A stretch of DNA of 40,433 nt from Actinomycetota bacterium (GCA_018268415.1 JAFDWO010000015.1:1-40433); one strand, 5' to 3'; positions 23,448 to 31,433 are shown, counted from the stretch's first letter. Program-made: numbers and translations. Notes: generated from the sequence alone by a model not told the origin.

Positions 23448-24287
23448 ATGCCTGACGGAACCGGTCTGAACGTCACCTACGACTATTCGGGCAAGGTCGT
23501 GCTCGTCACCGGCGGGGCCCGCGGCCAGGGTCGCTCGCACGCCCTCGCGTTCGCCGCGGCCGGGGCCAACGTCGCGATCTGCGATATCGGCGCCGCGATC
23601 GACACGGTGCCCTACGCGCTCGCGAGCGCCGAGGACCTCAACGCGACCGCGGCCGAGATCGAGGCGCTCGGCGTCCGTTGCGTGGCCGCGATCTGCGATG
23701 TCCGCGAGGGGCGCCAGGTCGAGGTGATGGTGAGGGACGTGATCGCCGAGCTCGGGCAGATCGACGTCCTCGTCAACAACGCCGGGATCGAGAGCATCGC
23801 CTCGCTGGTGGAGATGTCGGAGCAGACCTGGGACGACGCGATCGACGTGATGTTGCGCGGCCCCTTCCTCTGCGCCCGCCACGTGGCCCCCCACATGGTC
23901 GCCCGCGAAAGCGGCCGGATCATCTCCACCGGCTCGGTCCACAGCTTCCTCGGGGCGCCGAAGCAGACCCACTACGACGCGGCCAAGCACGGGGTGATGG
24001 GTCTCACCAGAAGCCTGGCGATCGAGCTTGCCCCCTATGGGATCACCGTCAACGCGGTCGCTCCCGGTGGCGTCAACAGCCCGATGGCGGCGGGCATCAT
24101 GGCCGGCAAAGACGGCGAGTGGCTGCAGTCGTTGGGCGAGGTGACCGGCCACTGGAACCTCTTCGACCACGAGGAGATGCTCGAGCCGCAGGAGATCACC
24201 AACGCCGTCCTCTGGCTGGCCTCCGACGCCGCCCGACGGGTGACCGGCACCGCGATCACGGTCGACGCGGGCCTCTCGATCAAGTAG
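23448..24287 (+). CDS. Mycofactocin-type short-chain dehydrogenase
   Basis: The 279-residue protein has nucleotide motif TGGARGQGRSHA (about residues 21-32) and the catalytic set Ser163, Tyr176 and Lys180 (YDAAK). The insertion IDTVPYALASAEDLNATAAEIEALG after the second strand, with RGQGR, is the hallmark of the mycofactocin-coupled SDR family, in which NAD stays bound and electrons pass to the peptide cofactor mycofactocin. It likely oxidises an alcohol of the aromatic pathway. The ATG at 23448 follows GGAGGAGG; an in-frame TTG at 23397 would start inside the operator. No mycofactocin synthesis gene is in the window. Confidence 0.9.
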   Translation: MPDGTGLNVTYDYSGKVVLVTGGARGQGRSHALAFAAAGANVAICDIGAAIDTVPYALASAEDLNATAAEIEALGVRCVAAICDVREGRQVEVMVRDVIAELGQIDVLVNNAGIESIASLVEMSEQTWDDAIDVMLRGPFLCARHVAPHMVARESGRIISTGSVHSFLGAPKQTHYDAAKHGVMGLTRSLAIELAPYGITVNAVAPGGVNSPMAAGIMAGKDGEWLQSLGEVTGHWNLFDHEEMLEPQEITNAVLWLASDAARRVTGTAITVDAGLSIK

Positions 24288-24298
24288 TCGCCCCCCGA

Positions 24299-24331
24299 TT
24301 GACATTCCACACTGGCGTCGTATTATCGACA
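24299..24331 (+). promoter_or_regulatory. Sigma70-like promoter with inverted repeat across the -10
   Basis: TTGACA (24299-24304), 16 bases, then TATTAT (24321-24326): a near-consensus housekeeping promoter. The -10 is framed by CGTCG (24316-24320) and CGACA (24327-24331), an inverted repeat with the -10 as its 6-base spacer. A regulator bound there would block the promoter. The downstream leader holds GAGGAGG before the TTG start at 24358. Confidence 0.7.
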
Positions 24332-24357
24332 TCAACATCGAATAGAGGAGGAAAGCT

Positions 24358-25251
24358 TTGTCTGGCCCGATCAAGCGCATGGCTCACGTGGGGCTCCAGG
24401 TCCCGGACCTCGACGCCTCGGTCGCCTGGGCGACCACGGTGATGGGAATGCGGGAGGTCGAGCGCGTCGACGGCGTCTCATACCTGACCCACAAGGACTG
24501 CCATCACTCGCTCCAGTACATCGAGGGTCCGGGCTCGGCACTCGACCACATCGCGATGGAGGCACATGACTCCGAGGCGCTGGCGAGGCTCACCGCGCGG
24601 CTGCGGGAGGAGAGCGTCGAGATCGTCTCCGAGCGGCCCGAGGAGCGCGGGATCGCCGAGTCGCTCCGCTTCGTCGGCCCCGACGGCCACCTCTTCGAGG
24701 TCTTCACCGGGATGGAGGACGCCGGGCCGATCCACACCGGCAGCGGGGTCCAGCCGCGCAAATTCGGCCACCCGACCCTGACCGCCCCGGAGATCTCGGT
24801 GACCCAGGACTTCTTCCGCGCGGTGCTCGAGTTCCGCCTCTCCGACGAGATCGGCCCCGGCCTCCTCTCCTTCATGCGCTGCAACCCCGACCACCACGGG
24901 CTCGGCCTGCAGAAAGGCGAGCCGGGACTGAACCACTATGCCTGGGAGGTCGAGAACGTTGCCGTGCTCACCCAGCTCGGGGAGACCTTGGCCAAGAACG
25001 GCAGCCGCTTCATCTGGGGCCCGGGCCGCCACGGCGCCGGCCACAACCTCTTCACCTACCACTACGACCCGGCCGGCTGCATCGTCGAGTACTACGCCGA
25101 CCTCTACCAGGTCTGGGACGAGGCGACCTACGTGCCGGGACGTTGGGCGGCCGACGATCCCGATGGCCAGAACCTCTGGGGACCGGGCGTGCCGATGGAG
25201 ATGATCAAAGCCGCCACCCCACTGGCGGAGCGGGCCGCGGTCGGCTCGTGA
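24358..25251 (+). CDS. Extradiol ring-cleavage dioxygenase (type I, VOC fold)
   Basis: The 297-residue protein has two VOC modules like catechol 2,3-dioxygenase or BphC. The iron ligands are complete: His138 in GHPTL, His193 in NHYAWEV and Glu244 in VEYYAD. The acid/base region HHGLGLQ and the GRHGAGHNLFTYHYDPAG stretch before the last ligand are also as in the active enzymes. It should cleave a catechol-like ring next to the two hydroxyls. The start codon is TTG, set by GAGGAGG six to seven bases upstream. Its stop overlaps the FAH hydrolase start (GTGA), a pairing that suits meta-cleavage. Glu is coded by GAG almost without exception. Confidence 0.92.
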   Translation: MSGPIKRMAHVGLQVPDLDASVAWATTVMGMREVERVDGVSYLTHKDCHHSLQYIEGPGSALDHIAMEAHDSEALARLTARLREESVEIVSERPEERGIAESLRFVGPDGHLFEVFTGMEDAGPIHTGSGVQPRKFGHPTLTAPEISVTQDFFRAVLEFRLSDEIGPGLLSFMRCNPDHHGLGLQKGEPGLNHYAWEVENVAVLTQLGETLAKNGSRFIWGPGRHGAGHNLFTYHYDPAGCIVEYYADLYQVWDEATYVPGRWAADDPDGQNLWGPGVPMEMIKAATPLAERAAVGS

Positions 25252-26162
25252 GCGGCCCCGGCGACGGCTACCGGCTGGTCAGCTACCGGGGTCAGGACGG
25301 TCCGCAGGCCGGGGTCCTCGTCGACGGGCGTGTTCTCGCCGCCGCCGAGCTGCTGGCCGATACCGATCTCGACGCCTCCTCGGTGATGGCACTGCTCGGC
25401 CGCTGGCCGGAGGCCCACGCGGCGCTTGCCGCCGCCACCGCGCCGCCACCCCCGGGCGGCACGCCGCTCGCCGCGGTCGAGCGGCTGGCGCCGATCCTCT
25501 ACCCGCGGGCGATCTACTGCGCCGGCGCCAACTACTGGGACCACCTGGAAGAGATGGACGGTGCGGTCGACCGCGACGAGCGGGCGGCGGAGCCGTGGTT
25601 CTTCCTCAAGACCTCGGAGCACTCGATCGTCGCCGACGGGGCCACCGTCGCGATCCCGCCGAAGATCACGCAGCTCGACTGGGAGGCGGAGCTCGGCGTG
25701 GTGATCGGCGCGCCCGCCCGCGAGGTGCCTGCCGCCGCGGCCGCCGGGGTGATCGCCGGCTACACGATCGTCAACGACCTCTCCGCCCGTGACCTGATGA
25801 AACGCGAGGACCGCCCGCCGGCGATGGCCTACGACTGGATCGGCCAGAAGTGCTTCGATGGCGCCGCGCCGATGGGCCCCTGGCTGACCCCGGCCGCCTA
25901 CGTCGACGACGTCCACGACCTCGACGTCCGGCTCTGGGTCAACGACGTGATCAAGCAGGAGTCGAACACCGGTGAATTGATCCACGACGTCTACGAGCAG
26001 ATCGAGTGGCTGAGCGGCCGGCTGACGCTCCTGCCCGGTGACGTGATCGCGACCGGCTCGCCGGCCGGGGTCGGGATGCCGCGCGGCGAGTTTCTAGCTC
26101 CCGGCGACGTCACCCGGATCGAGATCGAGAGCTGCGGGACGCTGACCACGTCCTACGCCTGA
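25248..26162 (+). CDS. Fumarylacetoacetate hydrolase (FAH) family enzyme 1
   Basis: The 304-residue protein has the FAH C-terminal domain: DWEAELGVVIG (metal E-x-E), GYTIVNDLSARDLM, KCFDGAAPMGPWL (the K-x2-D-x3-P-x-GP motif) and TGSPAGVG. Members hydrolyse C-C bonds of acylpyruvates or isomerise or decarboxylate 2-hydroxy-dienoates after ring cleavage. The N-terminal ~100 residues form the usual small extra domain. The GTG at 25248 overlaps the dioxygenase stop; a longer upstream frame reads inside that gene and was rejected. The two genes form one ring-cleavage and hydrolysis unit. Confidence 0.92.
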   Translation: MSGPGDGYRLVSYRGQDGPQAGVLVDGRVLAAAELLADTDLDASSVMALLGRWPEAHAALAAATAPPPPGGTPLAAVERLAPILYPRAIYCAGANYWDHLEEMDGAVDRDERAAEPWFFLKTSEHSIVADGATVAIPPKITQLDWEAELGVVIGAPAREVPAAAAAGVIAGYTIVNDLSARDLMKREDRPPAMAYDWIGQKCFDGAAPMGPWLTPAAYVDDVHDLDVRLWVNDVIKQESNTGELIHDVYEQIEWLSGRLTLLPGDVIATGSPAGVGMPRGEFLAPGDVTRIEIESCGTLTTSYA

Positions 26163-26195
26163 TCGTCGCCATCGCACGAGGAGCCCGCCCGTCGC

Positions 26196-27782
26196 ATGCC
26201 CGACCAGAGCACAACGCAGACGCCGCCCCGGCTCGAGGTGCGGAGCGTGTCCAAGACCTTCGCCGGGCGCACCGTCCTCAGCGACGCCGGCCTCGCCGTC
26301 GCGCCCGGGCAGATGCACGGGATCGTCGGCCAGAACGGCTCCGGCAAGTCGACCTTGGCGAAGGTGATCGCCGGCTATCACGCCCCGGACCCGGGGGCCG
26401 AGGTGATCGTCGACGGCCGTGAGCTGCCGGTTCCGGTCCGGCTCGGGGATCTGCGCGCCGCCGGGGTCGGCATCGTCCACCAGGACCTCGGCCTGATCGA
26501 GACCGGGACGGTCGTCGAGAACGTCCGCATCGCCGCCCTGAAGGGCGCCGGACCCGCGCGCCGGATCCACTGGGACCGCGAGGCCGAGGAGGCCAAGGTG
26601 GCCCTCGACCGACTCGGCTTCCGCCGCTCGCTGCGCTCGCTGGTGAAAGAGTTGCCGCCGGTCGACCGCGCCCGGGTCGCGATCGCCCGGGCGATCCAGG
26701 AGCACCGCCCGGGACAGGGCGTCCTGATCTTCGACGAGTCGACCCGCGCGCTCCCCACCGATGCGCTGGAGGACTTCTACGCGACCCTGCGCCGGCTGCT
26801 CGACGACGGCACCGCGGCGCTGATGATCGGGCATCGCCTGGGGGAGATCCTCGAGCACTGCGATCAGGTGACGGTGCTCCGCGACGGACGGGTCGCCGCG
26901 GCGGGGGTGCCGACCGACGGGATCAGCGAAGGCGATCTGGCGACGCGGATGCTCGGTCACTCGCTCGCCCGCCTCAGCCTCGACGCCCGCGAGCGGGTCC
27001 GTGACGGCACCAAGGTGACGGTCCGCGGCCTCGTCGGCGAGGCGCTCGCGGCGCCGCTCGACCTCGACCTCGAGCAGGGGGGGATCGTCGGCCTCACCGG
27101 TCTCCCCGGCTCGGGCTTCGAAGCGGTGCCCTATCTGTTGGCCGGCGCGGCCGCCGCCCGCGGGACGATCACGATCGACGGGGAGGAACGCGACCTCGCC
27201 CGCACCTCGCTCGCGCGGCTGGTCGCCGCCGGGGTCGCCCTCGTGCCGGAGGACCGGCCCCACGAGGGCCTCGCCCTGACGCACACGATGGCCGAAAACA
27301 TCGCCCTTCCCTGGATCGGCGACCGCGGTCGACCCTGGATGACGGGGCGGGCCTGGCAGGAGCGGGAGGCGAGGGCGGTGATCGAGCGCCTCGGCGTGGT
27401 CCCGCCGGATCCCGGTGAGCTGGTCGGCAAGTTGAGCGGCGGCAACCAGCAGAAGGTGCTGCTCGGCAAGTGGCTGGTAGGGGAGACCAGGCTGCTCCTG
27501 TTGGACGAGCCGACCCAGGCCGTCGACGTCAAGGCCCGGCAGGATCTGCTGCGGGCGATCCACGACGTTGCCGCCGAAGGGACCGCGGTGATCCTCGCCT
27601 CGAGCGAGCCGGAGGACCTGGTCACGGTCTGTGATCGCGTCCTGCTCTTCCGCGACGGCGCCGCGGTGCAAGAGATCGCGGCGCCCTTCGACGCCGACCT
27701 GATCATCGCCGCCACCTACTCGAACGTGACCAAGGCGAGCGCCGTCGGCGGCGCCGCGGATCGACAAGGAGGAAGCTCGTGA
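26196..27782 (+). CDS. Ribose-type ABC importer ATPase, two domains
   Basis: The 528-residue protein is an RbsA-like double ATPase. Domain 1 has Walker A GQNGSGKST (about residue 50) and the H-loop IGHRLGEIL, but the signature LSGGQ is replaced by ELPPVDRARVAIARAI, and Walker B reads LIFDESTRAL. Domain 2 has a degenerate Walker A (GLPGSGFEA), an intact signature LSGGNQQKVLL and Walker B LLLLDEPTQAVD, so each site is built from halves. It powers uptake with the permease at 27779 and the lipoprotein at 28904. There is no good Shine-Dalgarno sequence (GAGGAGCC at 26180). The stop overlaps the permease start (GTGA). Confidence 0.92.
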   Translation: MPDQSTTQTPPRLEVRSVSKTFAGRTVLSDAGLAVAPGQMHGIVGQNGSGKSTLAKVIAGYHAPDPGAEVIVDGRELPVPVRLGDLRAAGVGIVHQDLGLIETGTVVENVRIAALKGAGPARRIHWDREAEEAKVALDRLGFRRSLRSLVKELPPVDRARVAIARAIQEHRPGQGVLIFDESTRALPTDALEDFYATLRRLLDDGTAALMIGHRLGEILEHCDQVTVLRDGRVAAAGVPTDGISEGDLATRMLGHSLARLSLDARERVRDGTKVTVRGLVGEALAAPLDLDLEQGGIVGLTGLPGSGFEAVPYLLAGAAAARGTITIDGEERDLARTSLARLVAAGVALVPEDRPHEGLALTHTMAENIALPWIGDRGRPWMTGRAWQEREARAVIERLGVVPPDPGELVGKLSGGNQQKVLLGKWLVGETRLLLLDEPTQAVDVKARQDLLRAIHDVAAEGTAVILASSEPEDLVTVCDRVLLFRDGAAVQEIAAPFDADLIIAATYSNVTKASAVGGAADRQGGSS

Positions 27783-28804
27783 GTGCCCCTGACGCGCGAC
27801 ATGCCCCTGCCCCCGAGGGAACCGCCGGCCCGGAGCCCGCGTTCCTCCGCCCGACCGGACCCGACTATCGCGACCTGGTCTCGCGCACCTCGCTGATCGG
27901 GATCTGGCTCCTGGTCGCCGCGGGCTTCGCGATCTTCGAGTCCGACCTCTTCCTCCAGGAAGGCACCTTCAAGACGATCTTCGGCGCCCAGTTCGAGCTC
28001 GTCTTCCTCGCCGTGGCCCTGATCTGCACGTTCACGGTCGGCGAGTTCGACCTCTCGGTCGCCTCCAGCATGGGATTGAGCGGCAGCCTCGTGCCCCTGC
28101 TCGCGGTCCAGGACGGGCTCCCGATCGTGCTCGCGGTCGCCTTGGCGCTCGCCGCCGCGGCGGGAGTCGGCGTGGTCAACGGGATCCTCGTGGTCCGAAT
28201 CGGCGTGGACCCGATCGTCGCCACCCTGGGGATGGGCACCCTGGTGCTCGGGATAACGCTCTGGGCGACCAGCCTGAATGTCGTCAACGGGCTGTCCCAC
28301 GGCTTCTCCGAGCTGGCCTTGCGCGACGTCCTCGGCCTGCCGATCGCCTTCTTCTACGGGCTCGCCGCCTGCCTGCTCCTCGCCTACGTCCTCGGCTTCA
28401 CGCCGCTGGGTCGGCGGATGGCCTTCGTCGGCTCGAGCCGCGAGGTCGCGCGCCTCGCCGGGATCAACGTCAACCGCTTGCGGTTCGGCGCCTACGTCGC
28501 CGGCGGGCTGATCGCCGGCGTGGCGGGCGTCCTGTTGGCGTCGACGCTCGGCGGCTACGACCCGAACACGTCCTCGAGCTACCTGTTGCCGGCGTTCGCC
28601 GCCGTCTTTCTCGGCACGGCGGTGGTCCAGCCGGGACGGTTCAACCCACTCGGCGCCTTCATCGCCGTCTACTTCCTCCAGACCGGGATCGTCGGCCTGC
28701 AGCTCGCGGGCCTCACCGGTTGGGTCGAAAACGTCTTCTACGGCGGCGCCCTGGTGCTCGCGGTCGCGACAACCACCGTGATCAGGAGGAAGACCGGGCG
28801 CTGA
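27779..28804 (+). CDS. Ribose-type ABC importer permease
   Basis: The 341-residue protein has an unusual hydrophilic N-terminus of about 35 residues and then eight to nine hydrophobic segments. TVGEFDLSVASSMGLSG is the conserved sugar-permease region (G-x-I/F-D-L-S-V), and VGSSREVARLAGINVNRLRFGAY is the coupling loop followed by GGYDPNTSSSYLLPA. Subunits of this family form homodimers. The GTG start overlaps the ATPase stop. It ends 99 bp before the lipoprotein gene, which has its own promoter and operator. Confidence 0.92.
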   Translation: MSAPDARHAPAPEGTAGPEPAFLRPTGPDYRDLVSRTSLIGIWLLVAAGFAIFESDLFLQEGTFKTIFGAQFELVFLAVALICTFTVGEFDLSVASSMGLSGSLVPLLAVQDGLPIVLAVALALAAAAGVGVVNGILVVRIGVDPIVATLGMGTLVLGITLWATSLNVVNGLSHGFSELALRDVLGLPIAFFYGLAACLLLAYVLGFTPLGRRMAFVGSSREVARLAGINVNRLRFGAYVAGGLIAGVAGVLLASTLGGYDPNTSSSYLLPAFAAVFLGTAVVQPGRFNPLGAFIAVYFLQTGIVGLQLAGLTGWVENVFYGGALVLAVATTTVIRRKTGR

Positions 28805-28820
28805 GCGCCCCGATGCCCCG

Positions 28821-28866
28821 TTGACTTTCCCGGCTTCTCTCTGGTAAAAACTGATCCAGATCATTT
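28821..28866 (+). promoter_or_regulatory. Promoter and TetR-type operator of the ABC lipoprotein
   Basis: TTGACT at 28821-28826 is followed after 17-18 bases by an A/T-rich -10-like hexamer (GTAAAA or TAAAAA, 28844-28850). It runs into AAACTGATCCAGATCATTT (28848-28866), the same palindrome as at 23389-23407 with a different centre. The operator covers the -10 and start site, as a repressor site would. Confidence 0.7.
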
Positions 28867-28870
28867 CTGC

Positions 28871-28885
28871 CCGTGCCGAGCACGG
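28871..28885 (+). promoter_or_regulatory. 6-3-6 hairpin in the lipoprotein 5' leader
   Basis: CCGTGC and GCACGG form a perfect stem with loop CGA. It lies between the operator and the AAGGAGGAG ribosome binding site. It could stabilise the 5' end of a strongly expressed mRNA or tune its translation. Confidence 0.4.
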
Positions 28886-28903
28886 CTGAGAAGGAGGAGA
28901 GAA

Positions 28904-30109
28904 GTGCACGCATCCCTTGGGAAGAGGGCTCCGGTGACGCTGTGTCTATTGCTGGCCCTGGCGCTTGGCGTCGCCGCCTGCGGTGGCTCGAGCAGCAACA
29001 CCGGCAGCACCGAAAGTGGGTCGACGACGAGCGGCCAGGCAACGGGCGCCGGCGAAGCGGGCGCCGGCGGTTCGACCTCGGGCGGGCCGGCGACCGCCGC
29101 CGCCGAAGTCAAGAAGCTGCGCGGTGAGATCGACGAATTCACACCCCCGGGGGCGCCGATCGACGCCTCCTCGGTAAGCGGCGGCACGGTCTGGTACATC
29201 CCGATCTCGGCCTCGATCCCGGTCCTGCTGGGGAACCAGCTGGGGGTCGAAGAAGCGGCCAAGGCGCTCGGCCTCGGCTTCAGCACCTGCGACGGCAAGT
29301 TCCAGCCGGCGGCGATGTCGTCCTGCATCACCGAGGCGGTCAACGCGAAGCCGGTCGGGATCGTCACCAACGGCATCGACCCGACGATCGTCGCGCCGGC
29401 GATGAAGGCGGCAGCCGACGCCAAGGTGCCGGTGATGGCGCTCTCGACCAGCGGTGAAGAATCGAACCTGGTCCGGTTCATCGGCAACGGCGACGCCGAG
29501 TCTCAGGAAGCCGCGATGAACTGGATCATCGCCGACTCCGAAGGCAAGGCGAACGTCCTCGCGCTGACCCTCAAGGGCCAGGTGCAGACCGAAGAATCGG
29601 CCGCCGCCGGGGTCAAGACGCTGGAAGCGAACTGTCCCGAATGCACCTACGAAGCGGTCGAACTCACCACCGGCCAGATGCCGACGGCGGCCTCGGCGAC
29701 CAGCAGTGCCCTGCTGAAGAACCCCGCCGCCGACTACGGCTTCCCGCAGTTCGACTTCAACGCGCCCGAATTCGAGCGCGGTGTCGGCCAGGCGGGACGG
29801 ACCGCCCAGATCACCATGGTCAGCACCAACGCCGACGTCGGCCAGGTCAAGGAGGTCGCCGCGGGCGGCCTGCAGAAAGCCGATGCGGGCGCCAACGCCA
29901 ACTACATCGGGTGGGAGACGATGGACGGGCTGCTGCGGATGGTCCTCGGCAAGCCGGCGGCGACCGAAGTCACCGCCCCGGTGCGGATCTTCGACGAAAC
30001 GAACGTCGCCGAACTGGACCTCAGCGCAAAGGCGGAGGAATCCGGCGAGTGGTGGGGCCCGACCGTCTACAAGCAGGAATTTCCCAAGCTCTGGGGCATC
30101 GGAGGTTGA
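28904..30109 (+). CDS. Sugar-type (CUT2-like) substrate-binding lipoprotein
   Basis: The 401-residue protein starts with GTG after AAGGAGGAG. Its signal peptide ends in the lipobox GVAAC (Cys about residue 26), followed by a Gly/Ser/Thr linker and a type I periplasmic-binding fold: VWYIPISASIPVLLGNQLGVEEAAKALGL, then PVGIVTNGIDPTIVAPAMKAAADAKVPVMAL, the usual hinge pattern. Sugar importers of this class often bind other polar rings; in this cluster an aromatic acid or glycoside is plausible. It has its own operator-controlled promoter, which would allow it to outnumber the ATPase and permease. Glu is coded 22 times by GAA and 8 times by GAG. Confidence 0.92.
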   Translation: MHASLGKRAPVTLCLLLALALGVAACGGSSSNTGSTESGSTTSGQATGAGEAGAGGSTSGGPATAAAEVKKLRGEIDEFTPPGAPIDASSVSGGTVWYIPISASIPVLLGNQLGVEEAAKALGLGFSTCDGKFQPAAMSSCITEAVNAKPVGIVTNGIDPTIVAPAMKAAADAKVPVMALSTSGEESNLVRFIGNGDAESQEAAMNWIIADSEGKANVLALTLKGQVQTEESAAAGVKTLEANCPECTYEAVELTTGQMPTAASATSSALLKNPAADYGFPQFDFNAPEFERGVGQAGRTAQITMVSTNADVGQVKEVAAGGLQKADAGANANYIGWETMDGLLRMVLGKPAATEVTAPVRIFDETNVAELDLSAKAEESGEWWGPTVYKQEFPKLWGIGG

Positions 30110-30114
30110 CAAAG

Positions 30115-30140
30115 AAAATGATCACAATCAGTTTTATAAT
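30115..30140 (+). promoter_or_regulatory. Operator plus TATAAT -10 of the MetE-like gene
   Basis: AAAATGATCACAATCAGTTTT (30115-30135) is the reverse-oriented version of the palindrome at 23389 and 28848, with core TGAT-N4-ATCA. The consensus -10 TATAAT begins at its last T (30135-30140). A TTGACA overlapping the lipoprotein stop (30106-30111) is 23 bases from the -10, too far for a standard -35. The gene could be read both from upstream and from this site. Confidence 0.75.
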
Positions 30141-30168
30141 AGAATCGGCTTGGACGGAGGAGCACTAG

Positions 30169-31302
30169 ATGTCGGATCAGATACAGACCACGCACGCCGG
30201 GAGCCTTCCCCGCCCCGACGACCTCGTCGAGATGATCTGGGGTCGGATGGACGGTGAGGGCGTCGACGAGGGCGCGCTCCAGGCGCGGATCGACTCGGCG
30301 GTGACCGAGGTCGTCGCCAAGCAGCGCGAGGTCGGCATCGACCTCGTCAGCGACGGCGAGTTCTCGAAGACCGGCTTCTACACCTACGTCGCCGACCGCT
30401 TCTCCGGCTTCGAAGGCGACGACGCCCATTTCCAGACCGATGACCTGGTCGAGTTCCCGAACCTGGCGATGCGGCTGTTCAATACCGACTCGATCAAGCA
30501 CGCCAGCTTCTCCACCTGTGTCGGTCCGGTCGCGCTCACCGACCAGGAGGCGGTGCGCCAGGACGTGGCGCGGATGCTGAAGGCGCTCGGCGACAGCGAT
30601 CCGTCGACCGGCTTTCTCGGCACCGTCAGCCCGGGCCAGATCACCTTTGCCTTCCCCGACCGTCACTACGGCAGTGAGGAGGCCTACCTCGAGGCCGTCG
30701 GCGCGGCGATGAAGTTCGAGTACAAGGCGATCACCGACGCCGGTCTCAACCTCCAGGTCGACTCCCCCGACCTGGCTATGGGCGGCCATACCCGGATGAT
30801 CGGCACGACCGGCGGCGTCGACTGGAAGCGTCATCTGCCGCTGGCGATCGAGTCGCTGAACGCGACGCTCGAGGGGATCCCCGCCGAGCAGGTGCGGCTG
30901 CACGTCTGCTGGGGCAACTACGCCGGTCCCCACCACCATGACGTGCCGCTCGCCGACGTCGTCGGCGAGGTTCTGAAGGCGAACGTCGGCTCGATCTACG
31001 TCGAGGGCGGCAACCCGCGTCACGAGCACGAGTGGCGCGTCTTCGAGGACGTGCCGCTGCCCGACGACAAGAAGGTGATCCTCGGCGTGATCGACGTGAA
31101 GACGAACTACATCGAGCACCCGCGCGTGGTCGCCGAAAGGTTGACCCGCCTCGGCAAGGTGATCGGCAAGGAGCGGGTCGTCGCCGGTACCGATTGTGGC
31201 TTCGCGACCCTGATGCGTGATTCCCAGGTCGACCCTGACGTCGCCTGGCTGAAGCTGAAGGCGCTCGCCGACGGTGCCGAACTGGCGTCGAGCGAACTCT
31301 AG
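30169..31302 (+). CDS. MetE-like (cobalamin-independent methionine synthase C-terminal) zinc protein
   Basis: The 377-residue protein matches the C-terminal barrel of MetE: TTHAGSLPRPDDL at the N-terminus, GEFSKTGFYTYVADR (region for the folate or amino-acid substrate), and zinc ligands His245 and Cys247 in HVCWGN, Glu279 in IYVEGG and Cys343 in TDCGFA. The N-terminal half of full MetE is absent. Relatives of this length include methyl- or alkyl-transferases and the epoxyalkane:coenzyme M transferase. Since it lies in an aromatic cluster with its own TetR-type operator, a thiol-transfer or demethylation step is plausible; methionine synthesis alone is not indicated. It has a good GGAGGAG site. 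Confidence 0.85.
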   Translation: MSDQIQTTHAGSLPRPDDLVEMIWGRMDGEGVDEGALQARIDSAVTEVVAKQREVGIDLVSDGEFSKTGFYTYVADRFSGFEGDDAHFQTDDLVEFPNLAMRLFNTDSIKHASFSTCVGPVALTDQEAVRQDVARMLKALGDSDPSTGFLGTVSPGQITFAFPDRHYGSEEAYLEAVGAAMKFEYKAITDAGLNLQVDSPDLAMGGHTRMIGTTGGVDWKRHLPLAIESLNATLEGIPAEQVRLHVCWGNYAGPHHHDVPLADVVGEVLKANVGSIYVEGGNPRHEHEWRVFEDVPLPDDKKVILGVIDVKTNYIEHPRVVAERLTRLGKVIGKERVVAGTDCGFATLMRDSQVDPDVAWLKLKALADGAELASSEL

Positions 31303-31319
31303 CGCTGCTTCGACGTTCC

Positions 31320-31335
31320 TGTCGTATAATCGGCA
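31320..31335 (+). promoter_or_regulatory. Consensus -10 TATAAT inside inverted repeat TGTCG-N6-CGGCA
   Basis: TGTCG (31320-31324), TATAAT (31325-31330), CGGCA (31331-31335). The same arrangement surrounds the -10 at 24321. No TTGACA stands 16-18 bp upstream. Transcripts from here would begin near 31337 and meet the terminator at 31349-31394 almost at once. Confidence 0.55.
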
Positions 31336-31348
31336 ATAGCGGGTGCAT

Positions 31349-31394
31349 GGGAGGTACGGGCGACTCGTTCAGGTCGGCTCGTACCTCCTTTTTT
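31349..31394 (+). terminator. Intrinsic terminator with T-tract
   Basis: GGAGGTACG (31350-31358) pairs with CGTACCTCC (31380-31388), extended inward by a G-T, a G-C and a C-G pair to a 12-bp stem, and is followed by six Ts (31389-31394). This is a textbook rho-independent terminator. It ends the MetE-like transcript, and also any RNA started at about 31337, which would be about 60 nt long. Confidence 0.85.
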
Positions 31395-31433
31395 ACGGGG
31401 AGAACTTGATCTCATATTCCTTTGAGACAATGT

